This document shows positions 37,148 through 47,944 of a DNA stretch of 64,000 nt, piece after piece (the first letter of the stretch is position 1; each line of letters begins with the position of its first letter). The position numbers were made by a program, and so were the translations under genes. Under the pieces are notes generated by a model, which worked only from the letters and a program-made list of their open reading frames with translations, made no database searches and was not told the origin of the DNA. Origin of the DNA: Collimonas humicola (GTDB lineage Bacteria; Pseudomonadota; Gammaproteobacteria; Burkholderiales; Burkholderiaceae_D); assembly GCF_018304945.1 (NCBI RefSeq), contig NZ_JAGQEE010000005.1, positions 186,001 to 250,000 of the forward strand. The letters run 5' to 3'.

Positions 37148-38263
37148 TTAGAACGAGTGGCTGATACCAGTGTAGAACGTGTTTTGGTTCTGTCCAGTCA
37201 GGCCAGTGCTGTCGCCGGTTTGCACTTGGAAGTCTGTGTTGGAACCATTGCGGATAGTACCGATGCTCGCGTACAGCAGAGTGCGTTTGGACAGGCTGTA
37301 ATTGGTGCCCAGCATGAACAGGTTTGCGCTGCCGACGTCGTGGTTAAGCTTGACGTGATATGCCGCGCCGATCAGTGTCAGGGCAGGGGTCACCTGGTAG
37401 TTTGCGCCGAGCCAGAACTGATTGGCTTTGTTGGCTGCGCCTATGCCGCTGGTCGCCAGAGGCTGTGCCGGAGCCGACAGATTTTGCCAGCCAGCGTACA
37501 GTTTCGCTGGACCGAAGGTCACGTTGCCGCCGACAGTGATTTCCTTGGAGCGCGAGAACAGGCTGTCGAAAGTGCCGTTTTCGTCACGTGCGGTGTCATA
37601 CATCGCCAGCAATTCATAGGTTGGCTGCACGAAACCGATTGCGAGGCCGGTGCTGTTGCCGATCCCTGAACCAGCTGGTCCGCGGGTAGTCGATCCTGCC
37701 GCTTCGCCGGCGCCGTACATGGCGTGGACGTAGAGGCCGCCCATGGTATCAGGCGTGACGTACTGGATCTGGTTGCTGGTTTGCGGCCAGTTGCGGCCTT
37801 TGAACAGAGTCGAAGTGCTCATGTTCTGTTGGCCGGTCGGGTCGATGCTCCATACGCGGTCGCTTGGCAGTGCCAGGTCGCGGCCGATTTTCACGGTACC
37901 GAAGCCACCGTTCAAGCCAACGGTCGAGCGACGGTTAAACAGGCCAGTGCCGTTGAAACGGCCAGTGTCGGCCTGGAATCCGCTTTCCAGTGTGAAAATC
38001 GCTTTCAAGCCGCCGCCCAGATCTTCGGTGCCCTTGAAGCCGATCATGCTGGTGCCCCATTCGTTGCCGCCGACACCCCATTGGCCGCCACGGATGGTGT
38101 TGCCGTTCGCGTCTTTGCCTACTTGATTGCTTTGGTAGTTGATGCCTGCGTCAACGCGGCCGTAGATGGTCACATTGGTTTGTGCTTGGGCCTGGCCGGC
38201 GAAGGCGCATGCCAGGACAGCGGCAACCGCGAGCGGCTTGGCTTTCAGAACAGATTTTCTCAT
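37148..38263 (-). CDS. General outer-membrane porin (Burkholderiales Porin_4 type)
   Basis: 371-residue trimeric beta-barrel porin. A Sec signal peptide (cleaved after AQAQ-type site near residue 27) is followed by [18 protein letters not shown], the standard first strand. [21 protein letters not shown] and the constriction-loop mark [20 protein letters not shown] follow, and the chain ends in the aromatic residue of GISHSF needed for barrel assembly. Its position inside the sugar block and two HexR-like sites upstream suggest a role in sugar uptake across the outer membrane, which is inference. Confidence 0.95.
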   Translation of the reverse strand: MRKSVLKAKPLAVAAVLACAFAGQAQAQTNVTIYGRVDAGINYQSNQVGKDANGNTIRGGQWGVGGNEWGTSMIGFKGTEDLGGGLKAIFTLESGFQADTGRFNGTGLFNRRSTVGLNGGFGTVKIGRDLALPSDRVWSIDPTGQQNMSTSTLFKGRNWPQTSNQIQYVTPDTMGGLYVHAMYGAGEAAGSTTRGPAGSGIGNSTGLAIGFVQPTYELLAMYDTARDENGTFDSLFSRSKEITVGGNVTFGPAKLYAGWQNLSAPAQPLATSGIGAANKANQFWLGANYQVTPALTLIGAAYHVKLNHDVGSANLFMLGTNYSLSKRTLLYASIGTIRNGSNTDFQVQTGDSTGLTGQNQNTFYTGISHSF

Positions 38264-38444
38264 TTCATCTCCTAAGTAAAAATGTGGCGTTGACCACTGC
38301 TTTCCGAGTCTTGTGCTGCTCGAAATTCTTGAATCGGACTTTGCTTATTGCGTGTACCTGCTTGCTGTACTTTGCGTTCAATTAATGCCGATTTCTTTAT
38401 TGGTAAGAATGGTAAACCGATTTATGAAATTTTTGTTTTATTTG

Positions 38445-38459
38445 TGTAGTTTTACTATA
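38445..38459 (+). promoter_or_regulatory. Candidate HexR-type operator, porin upstream site 1
   Basis: TGTAGTTTTACTATA matches TGTAGT-N3-ACTACA at 11 of 12 arm positions. It lies 182 bp upstream of the porin start in the 404-bp AT-rich gap 38264-38667, which holds no gene. Confidence 0.5.
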
Positions 38460-38592
38460 TTTCTGTTGCTAATTTACAGCACTGTCTGATTTCCTATGCG
38501 CGCGGTTACTAGTTGCGACAGCAGGATGGCCTATCAAGAATGCCCGGATTTGGCGAGTTTTTATTTTGTTTTCTTATGGGAATGTTTTTTGC

Positions 38593-38607
38593 TGTATTTT
38601 TACTACA
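38593..38607 (+). promoter_or_regulatory. Candidate HexR-type operator, porin upstream site 2
   Basis: TGTATTTTTACTACA matches the shared motif at 11 of 12 arm positions. It is 148 bp from site 1, about 14 helical turns, in phase for looping. It lies 60 bp after the end of the upstream fructokinase gene. Confidence 0.45.
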
Positions 38608-38667
38608 AGTAATTTTGATACATTTACGCGCATCGGGGGCGTCCTTGCCGCCGCGGCTGCAGCAATC

Positions 38668-39636
38668 CTAGGTTTTCCCCAGCAAGGCATGTACCTGCGC
38701 CAGTTGCGGCGGCTTGGCGCCGGCATTCAGGCAGGCGGCTGAACCGCAGGCAACTGAAAACTGCAGATGCCGCAACCAGTCGGGGCCGGTGGCGTTGGCG
38801 GCAGGTGCTGCATTCGATTCTTGTATCAGCGAATAGATCAGGCCGGCGATGCCGGCGTCGCCGGCGCCCACCGTGTCGACCACCTTGATGGGCGGCGGCG
38901 CCACTTGCCAGTATTCGGCGCCGGCATGGATGGCGGCGCCCTTGGCGCCCAGTGTCAGCAGCACGGTGGCGGACGGGTTGTAGCTGCGCAGGGTAGCCAG
39001 AGCGGCTTCGGTATCATCGTTGCGGAACAGGCCGACCAGGTCTTCGTCCGACACCTTGATCACATCCGCCAGCTGCACCATTTTTTTCAGCACGCTGTCG
39101 TAGCGCTGGTCCATCACATTACGGAAATTCGGGTCGTAGCTGATCTTGACGCCGCGGGCGTGCAGGTCCTCGGCCAGTTCGATCAGGTGCCCGGCCAGCG
39201 GCGCGCGGGTCAGGCTGATGCCGCCGAAATGGACCCACTGCGCCGCCTGCTGCCAGCCTTCGGGCAGCAGCGCGGGATCGAAGGCAAGGTCGGCGCTGTT
39301 GTCGCCGATGAAATTGTATTGCGGCGGCGTGGTTTCATAGACCACGGCCAGCAAAGGTGAACGCGCGGCGCGCTGCAGGAAGCGCAGGTCGAGCTCGGCG
39401 GCCTGGCTGGCGGCGTACAGCTCGTCGCCGAACCAGTCCTGGCTGATGGCGCCGGCAAAGGCGGAAGGCGCGCCCAGGCTGGCGGCGGCGCGCGCTACGT
39501 TCCAGGTCGAGCCGCCGGTCTTGCTTAGCCATTGGTCGGCGCCGACCCGTATCAGGTCGGTAAGCGCTTCGCCGGCGCTGACGAATTGGGGCAGGGAGTG
39601 TGCGGGTTTGCTTGTTTCAGACATGACGGCATCCAT
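38668..39636 (-). CDS. PfkB-family carbohydrate kinase, probable fructokinase
   Basis: 322-residue ribokinase-fold kinase. The N-terminal GGSTWNVARAAASLG (substrate-binding Gly pair) and C-terminal DTVGAGDAGIAGLIYSL, with the catalytic aspartate in GAGD, define the PfkB family. DxNxR-like DPNFRNVMD is also present. It is the last gene of the operon zwf2-rpiR-AGE epimerase-kinase. The epimerase next to it can yield fructose from mannose, so fructose to fructose-6-phosphate is the best-supported activity; PfkB enzymes are hard to assign from sequence alone. A slightly later start (MSETSK) is possible. Confidence 0.85.
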   Translation of the reverse strand: MDAVMSETSKPAHSLPQFVSAGEALTDLIRVGADQWLSKTGGSTWNVARAAASLGAPSAFAGAISQDWFGDELYAASQAAELDLRFLQRAARSPLLAVVYETTPPQYNFIGDNSADLAFDPALLPEGWQQAAQWVHFGGISLTRAPLAGHLIELAEDLHARGVKISYDPNFRNVMDQRYDSVLKKMVQLADVIKVSDEDLVGLFRNDDTEAALATLRSYNPSATVLLTLGAKGAAIHAGAEYWQVAPPPIKVVDTVGAGDAGIAGLIYSLIQESNAAPAANATGPDWLRHLQFSVACGSAACLNAGAKPPQLAQVHALLGKT

Positions 39637-39662
39637 GCAATGTGAAGTGTGATCTATATTAT

Positions 39663-40883
39663 TTATTCAAGCGGGCTGCCGACAGCTGCCAGTGCTTCCA
39701 GGTAGGCGCCCATCGGATGATAGAAATCGGTCTTGCCGTGCGGCGGTTTTTCCGCGCCGTAGCGCCGGTTGTCGCGGTGGAGGATGCGATACCAGCCGCC
39801 GCGCTCCTGGTCGATCAGGTGCGTGCTGCTGTAGGCCCATAATTTTTCGTAGCTGTCCCAGTACGCGGCATCGCCGCTGCGCTGGGCCAGCAGGGCGGCA
39901 GTCGCCAGCGATTCGGCTTGCACCCAGAAGTACTTGTCGCTGTCGCAAACGCTGCCGTCCGGCGCCAGGCCGTATACCAGGCCGCCGGATTGCTGATCCC
40001 AGGCGGCCGGCATGGTGGCGTCGAACAGCGCGCGCGCACGCGGCAGCAGCCAGCCGGCATCGCCTTGCAAGTGCCGGCGATGGCGTTCCAGCAGCAACAG
40101 CAGTTTCGACCATTCCGTCATGTGGCCGGGCTGGAAGCCCCAAGGGCGGAACATATTGCTGCTGTCATGCCGGTTGTATTCCCAGTCTATGCTCCAGTCG
40201 GCATGGTAGTGTTCCCAGATCCAGCCATCCGCCATGGCGGCCTGCCGCACAGTGACGTTATGCGCCAGCAGTTCGGCGCGCTGCAGGTAGCGCCGCTCGC
40301 CGGTCGCTTCAAAGGCGGCGATCAGGGCTTCGCAACTGTGCATGTTGGCGTTCTGGCCGCGGTAGGGCGACAGCACGCCGTCCGGCGTCGCTTCGTCGGC
40401 ATACAAGCCGTCGGCTTCCGACCAGAACAGCTTTTCCATCAGTTCAAAGGTGGCGCCTATGCCGTCGGCTGCCTCGCTGATGCCGATGCGCGCCGCGTGC
40501 GCATGCGCCAGCAGCACGAACGCCAAGCCGTAGCAATGCTGGGTGCGGTCAACGGCGGCGCCGTTTTCCAGCACCCAGGCATAGCCGCCGTACGACGGTT
40601 GCCAATGCTGTTGCTGCAGGAAGCGCAGACCATGCCGCGCGGCTTCACGATATTCTTCCTTCCCGTCCAGGCGCCAGGCCAGCGCATAGCAGAACACCAT
40701 GCGGCTGCTGTTGACCAGGTGGCGGCTGGCGCTGTCGTAGACGCTGCCGTCGTCATTCAGGTAGTGGAAGAAGCCGCCCTGCGGGTCGATCGCGCGCGGA
40801 TGGAAAAAAGCAATGTCGCGCCGCATGCGGTCGCGCAGGAATTCAGGATCGCGATAGTCGGGTGCGGAAGAAGCTGGTCTCAT
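39663..40883 (-). CDS. AGE-family sugar epimerase/isomerase, probable mannose isomerase
   Basis: 406-residue (alpha/alpha)6-barrel protein of the N-acylglucosamine 2-epimerase superfamily. Conserved pieces are SRMVFCYALAWRLDG, RTQHCYGLAFVLLAHA, GQNANMHSCEALIAAFEATG, RPWGFQPGHMTEWSKLLL and FWVQAESLATAALLAQ; the two catalytic histidines in such enzymes lie in the GHMTEW and C-terminal KTDFYHP regions, both present. Members interconvert mannose and fructose (YihS/mannose isomerase) or epimerise GlcNAc. Next to a fructokinase the mannose-fructose activity is most likely. It begins 46 bp after the RpiR gene and ends 26 bp before the kinase. Confidence 0.85.
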   Translation of the reverse strand: MRPASSAPDYRDPEFLRDRMRRDIAFFHPRAIDPQGGFFHYLNDDGSVYDSASRHLVNSSRMVFCYALAWRLDGKEEYREAARHGLRFLQQQHWQPSYGGYAWVLENGAAVDRTQHCYGLAFVLLAHAHAARIGISEAADGIGATFELMEKLFWSEADGLYADEATPDGVLSPYRGQNANMHSCEALIAAFEATGERRYLQRAELLAHNVTVRQAAMADGWIWEHYHADWSIDWEYNRHDSSNMFRPWGFQPGHMTEWSKLLLLLERHRRHLQGDAGWLLPRARALFDATMPAAWDQQSGGLVYGLAPDGSVCDSDKYFWVQAESLATAALLAQRSGDAAYWDSYEKLWAYSSTHLIDQERGGWYRILHRDNRRYGAEKPPHGKTDFYHPMGAYLEALAAVGSPLE

Positions 40884-40929
40884 GTCTGTGTTTTGTAGGC
40901 GCTTGCAGATGAAGGCTGGCTGCGGGCCG

Positions 40930-41790
40930 TCAGCGGAAAAACGAATCGAACTGCATGTCGAACTGCTGCAGGGCTTTTTGGGCGTTCTGCATTTTCTTGC
41001 GGAATTCCGGGCCGCGCTTGAGCGCCAGGCCGACCGCCAGGATATCGATCACCACCAGATGCGCCAGCCGTGCCGAGATCGGCGTGTAGGGATCGATGTT
41101 GAAGCTGAGGTCGATCGGCACCAGCACTGTCGCCAGTTCCGCCAGCGGCGTGCCGCTCGGTCCCAACACGATGATGTCAGCGCCGCCCTTCTTGGCCAGC
41201 TGCACGCTGCGCAGCAGGGCGGCATTGCCGCCGCGCTGCGAGATGGCGACCACCGCATCGCCCGGCTGCAGCAGCGAGGCGGCGATACTGTGGATATGCG
41301 GATCGGAGTAGGCGACCGTAGGAACGCCGGAGCGGAAAAATTTGTGCTGAGCATCGGCTGCGACGATCCCGGAAGTGCCCTGGCCGTAAAACTCAATCTT
41401 GTTGGCTTTGAGCAGGACGTCCAGCGCTTTCTGGATCGCATCGGCGCTCAAATGATTGCGCAGGTCGAGCAGTGTGTTGATGGAGCGGCTGCAGATCTTA
41501 TTGACCAGATCGGCGGCGATATCGTCCTGCGCCAGCATCTCGTTGGCGCCCGGCAGCGCCACCGCCAGGCTCTGCGCCAGCTTCAGCTTGAAATCGTGCC
41601 AGCCTTCGTAGCCGATGGCGCGGCAAAAACGTACCACCGTCGGCTCCGATACCTGTGCATTCTTCGCCAGCGCGGTGATGTTCTCCGCCAGCGCCAGCTG
41701 CGGGTTGTCGAGAATGGTCAGGGCGACCTTTTTCTCCGACTTCGAGAGCAGGTCGATCTGGGTCTTGATCGCATCCAGCAGCATTGTCAT
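40930..41790 (-). CDS. hexR: HexR-type RpiR-family transcriptional regulator (stand-alone)
   Basis: 286-residue regulator with an N-terminal helix-turn-helix (LAKNAQVSEPTVVRFCRAIG, about 42-61) and a SIS domain (IEFYGQGTSGIVAADAQHKF, DAVVAISQRGG). It resembles the C-terminal half of the Glk-HexR fusion in this window, so two HexR-like proteins coexist. HexR represses zwf, edd and related genes and is released by KDPG in several proteobacteria. It follows zwf2 by 9 bp. AAGGA six bases before the first ATG supports the start at 41790. Symbol is by family and context; which of the two regulators is the functional equivalent of classical HexR is open. Confidence 0.88.
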   Translation of the reverse strand: MTMLLDAIKTQIDLLSKSEKKVALTILDNPQLALAENITALAKNAQVSEPTVVRFCRAIGYEGWHDFKLKLAQSLAVALPGANEMLAQDDIAADLVNKICSRSINTLLDLRNHLSADAIQKALDVLLKANKIEFYGQGTSGIVAADAQHKFFRSGVPTVAYSDPHIHSIAASLLQPGDAVVAISQRGGNAALLRSVQLAKKGGADIIVLGPSGTPLAELATVLVPIDLSFNIDPYTPISARLAHLVVIDILAVGLALKRGPEFRKKMQNAQKALQQFDMQFDSFFR

Positions 41791-41799
41791 GCCATGTCC

Positions 41800-43272
41800 T
41801 TAAAGCTCAGGCAGCGCTTCTTCGCGCCATTGCAAGCCGTCGCGCGCAATCAGGGCGCTGGCCGCGGCCGGACCCCAGGTGCCGGCGGTGTAAGGTATCG
41901 GATCGTCTTCTTCCTGGTCCCAGAATTCCAGGATAGGTTCGACCCATTCCCATGCCGCTTCCAGTTCGTCGCTGCGCATGAACAGGGTCAGCTGGCCGCG
42001 CAAGACATCCAGCAGCAGGCGTTCGTAGGCTTCCATGCGGGGCGACTTGAAGCTTTCGCGGAAATTCAGTTCCAGCTCGACCGGCTTCAGGCGCATGCCG
42101 TCGCCCGGCGTCTTGGCCATCAGGTTCAAAGTCAGGCCCTCGTCCGGCTGCAGGCGGATCACCAGGCAGTTCGGCTCGAAGCTGCTGTTCGGCTGGGCAA
42201 AAATCGAATGCGGAATGGTCTTGAAGCGGATCACGATTTCCGCCAGCGAATCGGCCATGCGTTTGCCGGTGCGCAGATAGAACGGCACGCCGGCCCAGCG
42301 CCAGGTGTCGACTTCGGCTTTCAGCGCGACAAAGGTTTCCGTGCGCGAATGCGGATTGGCGTCGGTTTCCTTGCGGTAGCCCGGCACGGCGACGCCTTCG
42401 ACGTGGCCGGAGCGGTATTGTCCGCGCACCACGTTTTGCGCCAGCGTGGTGGGCGTGAAGCGCTTCAGCGAGCGCAGCACCTTGAGCTTTTCATCGCGCA
42501 CCGCGTCAGGCGTGATCGATACCGGCGGTTCCATGGCGACGATGCACAGCAGTTGCAGGAGATGGTTTTGCAGCATGTCGCGCAAGGCGCCGGAGGTTTC
42601 GTAGTAGCCCATGCGGTTGCCGACGCCGAGTTCTTCGGCGATGGTGATCTGGACGTCGGAAATCCATTCGCGGCGCCACAGCGGTTCGAACAGCACATTG
42701 CCGAAGCGCAGCGCCAGCAGGTTTTGCACGGTCTCTTTGCCGAGGTAGTGGTCGATGCGGAAAATCTGCGACTCGGCAAACACCTGGCCGACTTCGGCGT
42801 TGATCTGCTTGGCGCTGGCGAGGTCGCGGCCGAGCGGCTTTTCCAGCACTACCCGCGAATTCGATGTGGCCAGGCCGCTGGCAGCCAGGTTCTTGCAGAT
42901 TTTCGAGAACAGGCTGGGCGGCGTCGCCAGATAAAACACATTGGTGATCGCATGGTCGGGCCGCATGGCTTCCACCAGCGCTTTGTAGGACGAGGCATCG
43001 GTGGCGTCCATGCCTACGTACCTGATGCGCTGGCAGAAGCGCGTCCAGACGGTGGCGTCGAAGCTGTCCTTGCTGATGTGCGGCTTGGCATCCTGTTCCA
43101 CATGCTTGAGGAAGTCGGCGTCGCTGCTGTCGTGGCGGCCGATGCACAGGATGCGCGCATCCGGCGGCAGGTCGTTGGCGCGGTCGCGCGCATACATTGC
43201 CGGCAGCAATTTGCGCATTGCCAGGTCGCCGGTGCCGCCAAAGATTGCTAAATCAAATTCTGCAAGAGCCAT
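41800..43272 (-). CDS. zwf: Glucose-6-phosphate dehydrogenase (copy 2)
   Basis: 490-residue enzyme with all G6PD marks: FDLAIFGGTGDLAMRKLLPA (cofactor binding), RIDHYLGKETVQNLLALRFGN (active site) and FYLRTGKRMADSLAEIVIRF. It is clearly divergent from copy 1 rather than a recent duplicate; for example the C-termini and the region after the cofactor site differ strongly. It begins the operon zwf2-rpiR-AGE-kinase. No HexR-like site was found directly upstream, in contrast to zwf1, so the two copies may be regulated differently. The pgi terminator lies 50 bp upstream. Confidence 0.95.
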   Translation of the reverse strand: MALAEFDLAIFGGTGDLAMRKLLPAMYARDRANDLPPDARILCIGRHDSSDADFLKHVEQDAKPHISKDSFDATVWTRFCQRIRYVGMDATDASSYKALVEAMRPDHAITNVFYLATPPSLFSKICKNLAASGLATSNSRVVLEKPLGRDLASAKQINAEVGQVFAESQIFRIDHYLGKETVQNLLALRFGNVLFEPLWRREWISDVQITIAEELGVGNRMGYYETSGALRDMLQNHLLQLLCIVAMEPPVSITPDAVRDEKLKVLRSLKRFTPTTLAQNVVRGQYRSGHVEGVAVPGYRKETDANPHSRTETFVALKAEVDTWRWAGVPFYLRTGKRMADSLAEIVIRFKTIPHSIFAQPNSSFEPNCLVIRLQPDEGLTLNLMAKTPGDGMRLKPVELELNFRESFKSPRMEAYERLLLDVLRGQLTLFMRSDELEAAWEWVEPILEFWDQEEDDPIPYTAGTWGPAAASALIARDGLQWREEALPEL

Positions 43273-43321
43273 GATAGATAAGACCTATAAATTACTGCCG
43301 CTGGTGAGGGAAGAGCGTTTT

Positions 43322-43357
43322 AAAAAACCGTCATTCCCGCGAACGCAGGAATGACGG
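43322..43357 (-). terminator. Rho-independent terminator of pgi
   Basis: On the minus strand CCGTCATTCC ... GGAATGACGG is followed by TTTTTTA. The stem sequence is of the CGTCATTCC-GGAATGACG kind that recurs between genes in many proteobacteria, so a repeat may have been recruited as terminator. Confidence 0.85.
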
Positions 43358-43383
43358 CAGGCTGGGAATGATACGTTACTCCG

Positions 43384-45063
43384 CTATGAGAGGGCCGCAC
43401 GCGCCATCGCGATCAAGCCGTTGGTGGAGCTGTCGTGGCTGTTGTTCTGATGTGGCGCCGGCGTGCCGGTCAGCTCGCTGAGGATGTTGCTGGCCAGGAC
43501 CTTGCCCAGCTCGACACCCCACTGGTCGAAGCTGTTGACGCCCCAGATGACGCCTTGCACGAATACCTTGTGTTCATACAAGGCGATCAGCGCGCCGAGG
43601 CTGGCCGGCGTCAGCGCATCCATCAGGATGGTGTTGCTGGGGCGGTTGCCAGGGAAAGTGCGGTGCGGCAGCAGGGCGCTTATCTGTGCTGCCGGCATGC
43701 CCTTGGCCTGCATTTCCGCCTGCACTTCATCCGCGCTCTTGCCGCGCATGAAGGCTTCCGACTGTGCGAAGCAGTTCGCCAGCAGCGCGGCTTGGTGGCC
43801 GGGCAACTGATTGCTGGCGTGCAGGGTGGCGATGAAATCGACCGGCGTGATGTCGCTGCCCTGGTGCAGCAGCTGGAAATAGGCGTGCTGGCCGTTGGTG
43901 CCGACGTTGCCCCAGATGATAGGGCAGGAGGCTACTTCCAGCAGGCTGCCGTCCAGCGCGACGCGCTTGCCGTTGCTTTCCATTTCCAGCTGTTGCAGGT
44001 AGGACGGAAAATTTCCCAGGTCCTGGTGGTAGGGGGCAATCGAGATCGAGCGATAGTCGAAGAAGTCGCGGTACCAGATGCCCAGCAAGGCCATGATGAC
44101 TGGCATGTTCTGTTCCAGCGGCGCGCTCTGGAAGTGGCTGTCCATGGCGTGGGCGCCGGCCAGGAATTCGCTGAAGCGCTCGAAGCCGACCGCCAGCGCC
44201 ACCGGCAGGCCGATGGAAGACCATACCGAGTAACGGCCGCCGACCCAGTCCCAGAACGGAAACATATTGGCGGCATCGATACCGAATGCAGTGACGCCTT
44301 CGACATTGGTGGAGACAGCGGCAAAATGCTTGCGCAGGTCGGACTCGCCGGCCCCGGCGCCGGTTTGCAGGAACCAGTTGCGCGCGGAGTGCGCATTCAT
44401 CATGGTTTCCGCGGTGGTGAAGGTTTTCGATGCGATCACGAACAGCGTTGTTTGCGGATTGACTTGCTGCAGCACGGCGTCGAGATCGTCGCCGTCCACG
44501 TTAGAGACGAAATGCAGATGCAGGCCGGCCTGCTGGTAGGGGCGCAGCGCCTGGCACACCATCTTGGGGCCGAGGTCGGAGCCGCCGATGCCGATGTTGA
44601 CGATGTCGGTGATCGGCTTGCCGCTATACCCCAGCCAGGCGCCGGAACGCACTGCGGTTGTGAAAGCCTGGATCCTTTGCAGCACCGCGTGCACATCGGC
44701 GCTGACCTGCTGGCCGTCGACCACCAGCGCCGGCAGGGCCGGTGCGCGCAGGGCGGTGTGCAATACGGCGCGCTGTTCAGTGGTGTTGATCTTTTCGCCG
44801 GCAAACATCGCTGCGCGCCGGCTCTCGACCTGGCGTTCGCGCGCCAGGGCAAACAGATGCGCCATGGTGTCCGCCGTCACATTGTTTTTTGCGTAATCCA
44901 GGAACAGGCCCGCGGCCTGGAGCGAGAACTGTTCAAAGCGGGAAGGGTCGGCAGCGAACAGCTCGCGCAACGGCCGCTCTTTGACGGTTGCGTAATGTTC
45001 ATGCAGGGCTTGGAAGCTGGCGGTAGTATTAAGCGCTGTCTGTGGCATATCCGGAGTCTTCAT
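43384..45063 (-). CDS. pgi: Glucose-6-phosphate isomerase
   Basis: 559-residue enzyme interconverting glucose-6-P and fructose-6-P. Both family signatures are present: FPFWDWVGGRYSVWSSIGLP and, near the C-terminus, VFVQGVIWGVNSFDQWGVELG. IVNIGIGGSDLGPKM, GTNGQHAYFQLLHQG and NQLPGHQAALLANC carry active-site residues. Length is normal. It lets fructose-6-P from the epimerase/kinase route enter the ED pathway through G6P. It is divergent from edd, with a HexR-like site 38 bp upstream of the start. Confidence 0.96.
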   Translation of the reverse strand: MKTPDMPQTALNTTASFQALHEHYATVKERPLRELFAADPSRFEQFSLQAAGLFLDYAKNNVTADTMAHLFALARERQVESRRAAMFAGEKINTTEQRAVLHTALRAPALPALVVDGQQVSADVHAVLQRIQAFTTAVRSGAWLGYSGKPITDIVNIGIGGSDLGPKMVCQALRPYQQAGLHLHFVSNVDGDDLDAVLQQVNPQTTLFVIASKTFTTAETMMNAHSARNWFLQTGAGAGESDLRKHFAAVSTNVEGVTAFGIDAANMFPFWDWVGGRYSVWSSIGLPVALAVGFERFSEFLAGAHAMDSHFQSAPLEQNMPVIMALLGIWYRDFFDYRSISIAPYHQDLGNFPSYLQQLEMESNGKRVALDGSLLEVASCPIIWGNVGTNGQHAYFQLLHQGSDITPVDFIATLHASNQLPGHQAALLANCFAQSEAFMRGKSADEVQAEMQAKGMPAAQISALLPHRTFPGNRPSNTILMDALTPASLGALIALYEHKVFVQGVIWGVNSFDQWGVELGKVLASNILSELTGTPAPHQNNSHDSSTNGLIAMARAALS

Positions 45064-45100
45064 GGTAGGTCAGGAATTTATACGACTATACAACGTCGGC

Positions 45101-45129
45101 GGTAATTTCACTACAAATTATTTTGTAGT
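45101..45129 (-). promoter_or_regulatory. Candidate HexR-type operator plus extra half-site, pgi side
   Basis: Minus-strand TGTAGTGAAATTACC (45101-45115) has 10 of 12 matches to TGTAGT-N3-ACTACA and 12 of 15 to the published HexR-like TGTAATTAAATTACA. An additional TGTAGT lies at 45124-45129, giving ACTACA-N8-TGTAGT. Confidence 0.5.
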
Positions 45130-45316
45130 TTGCTGAAGCTGGAATGATTTACGTCAGCCGGGTGGTTTTTTTTCGATTACTGCCTTGCCTGTCCCTGCGC
45201 CATTGCTATTGTTCGTCGTGAGGATAAACTGGTTGTTTCATGCAGTTGCGGCCTGCTTTCAAAAAACCACAACGGCAGCAGGAATGGATTTGTAAATTAT
45301 CGGTGAGCCGATAATT

Positions 45317-45331
45317 TGTAGTAAAATTTCA
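45317..45331 (+). promoter_or_regulatory. Candidate HexR-type operator, edd side
   Basis: TGTAGTAAAATTTCA, 10 of 12 arm matches to the shared motif and 12 of 15 to TGTAATTAAATTACA. It lies 30-44 bp before the edd start, where binding would block transcription. The divergent pgi-edd gap (45064-45360) holds no other feature. Confidence 0.55.
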
Positions 45332-45360
45332 ATTCGTCTACTGTTTCAAGGATTTTAATC

Positions 45361-47237
<1,877 letters not shown>

Positions 47238-47241
<4 letters not shown>

Positions 47242-47894
47242 CATCCTCAAATCTCTTGTATGGCAATCAGTTGTTAGACATCATGCGCGCTTCGCCGGTG
47301 ATTCCGGTGATCGCCATCGATGACATCGAGCATGCAGTGCCGCTCGCCAAGGCGCTGGTGGCAGGCGGCATCCGCGTGCTGGAAGTGACTTTGCGCACTG
47401 TGCATGGCTTGCCGGCCATCCGCGCGATCGCCGAGCAGGTGCCGGGCGCCATCGTCGGCGTCGGCACGTTGACCCAGGCCGATGAATTCGTCGCCGCGCG
47501 CGATGCCGGCGCGGTGTTTGGCGTCTCGCCTGGATTGACGCCAGCGCTGGTCGCCGCCGCCAGATCCAGCGGCTTGCCGCTGCTGCCTGGCGTCATGACG
47601 CCGTCCGAAGTGATGGCGGCGCGCGAAGCCGGTTTTCGCCAGCTGAAGCTGTTCCCGGCGGTGCCGGCCGGCGGCGTCGGCATGCTGAACGCGATTGCCG
47701 GTCCTTTAGGCGATGTGACTTTCTGCCCGACCGGCGGCATTTCGCTGGAAACGGCGCCGGATTTCCTGGCCTGTAAGAACGTGGCCTGCGTCGGCGGCTC
47801 CTGGCTGACGCCGAAAGACTTGCTGAAGGCGGGCGACTGGACCCGCATTACCGCGCTGGCGGCCGCCGCCAGCAAGCTGCGCAAGGCGCTCTGA
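47238..47894 (+). CDS. eda: KDPG aldolase
   Basis: 218-residue class I aldolase cleaving KDPG into pyruvate and glyceraldehyde-3-P. The catalytic base E49 is in RVLEVTLRT and the Schiff-base lysine K137 in [22 protein letters not shown] forms the phosphate-binding end. It overlaps the edd stop by 4 bp. With zwf, edd and glk it gives a nearly full ED pathway; the lactonase gene pgl is not in the window. Confidence 0.97.
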
Positions 47895-47914
47895 TCGCAT
47901 TCTCCCTCTGAGCG

Positions 47915-47944
47915 CGCCGGCATGGTTTTTCAGCCATGCCGGCG
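47915..47944 (+). terminator. Stem-loop after edd-eda
   Basis: CGCCGGCATGG and CCATGCCGGCG form a perfect 11-bp stem with an 8-nt T-rich loop, 20 bp past the eda stop. No downstream T run. Confidence 0.55.

Noticed and set aside
43435-45105. A 556-codon open frame opposite pgi
   Set aside because: Mirror of pgi codon bias, no motifs, no ribosome binding site; pgi has both family signatures intact.
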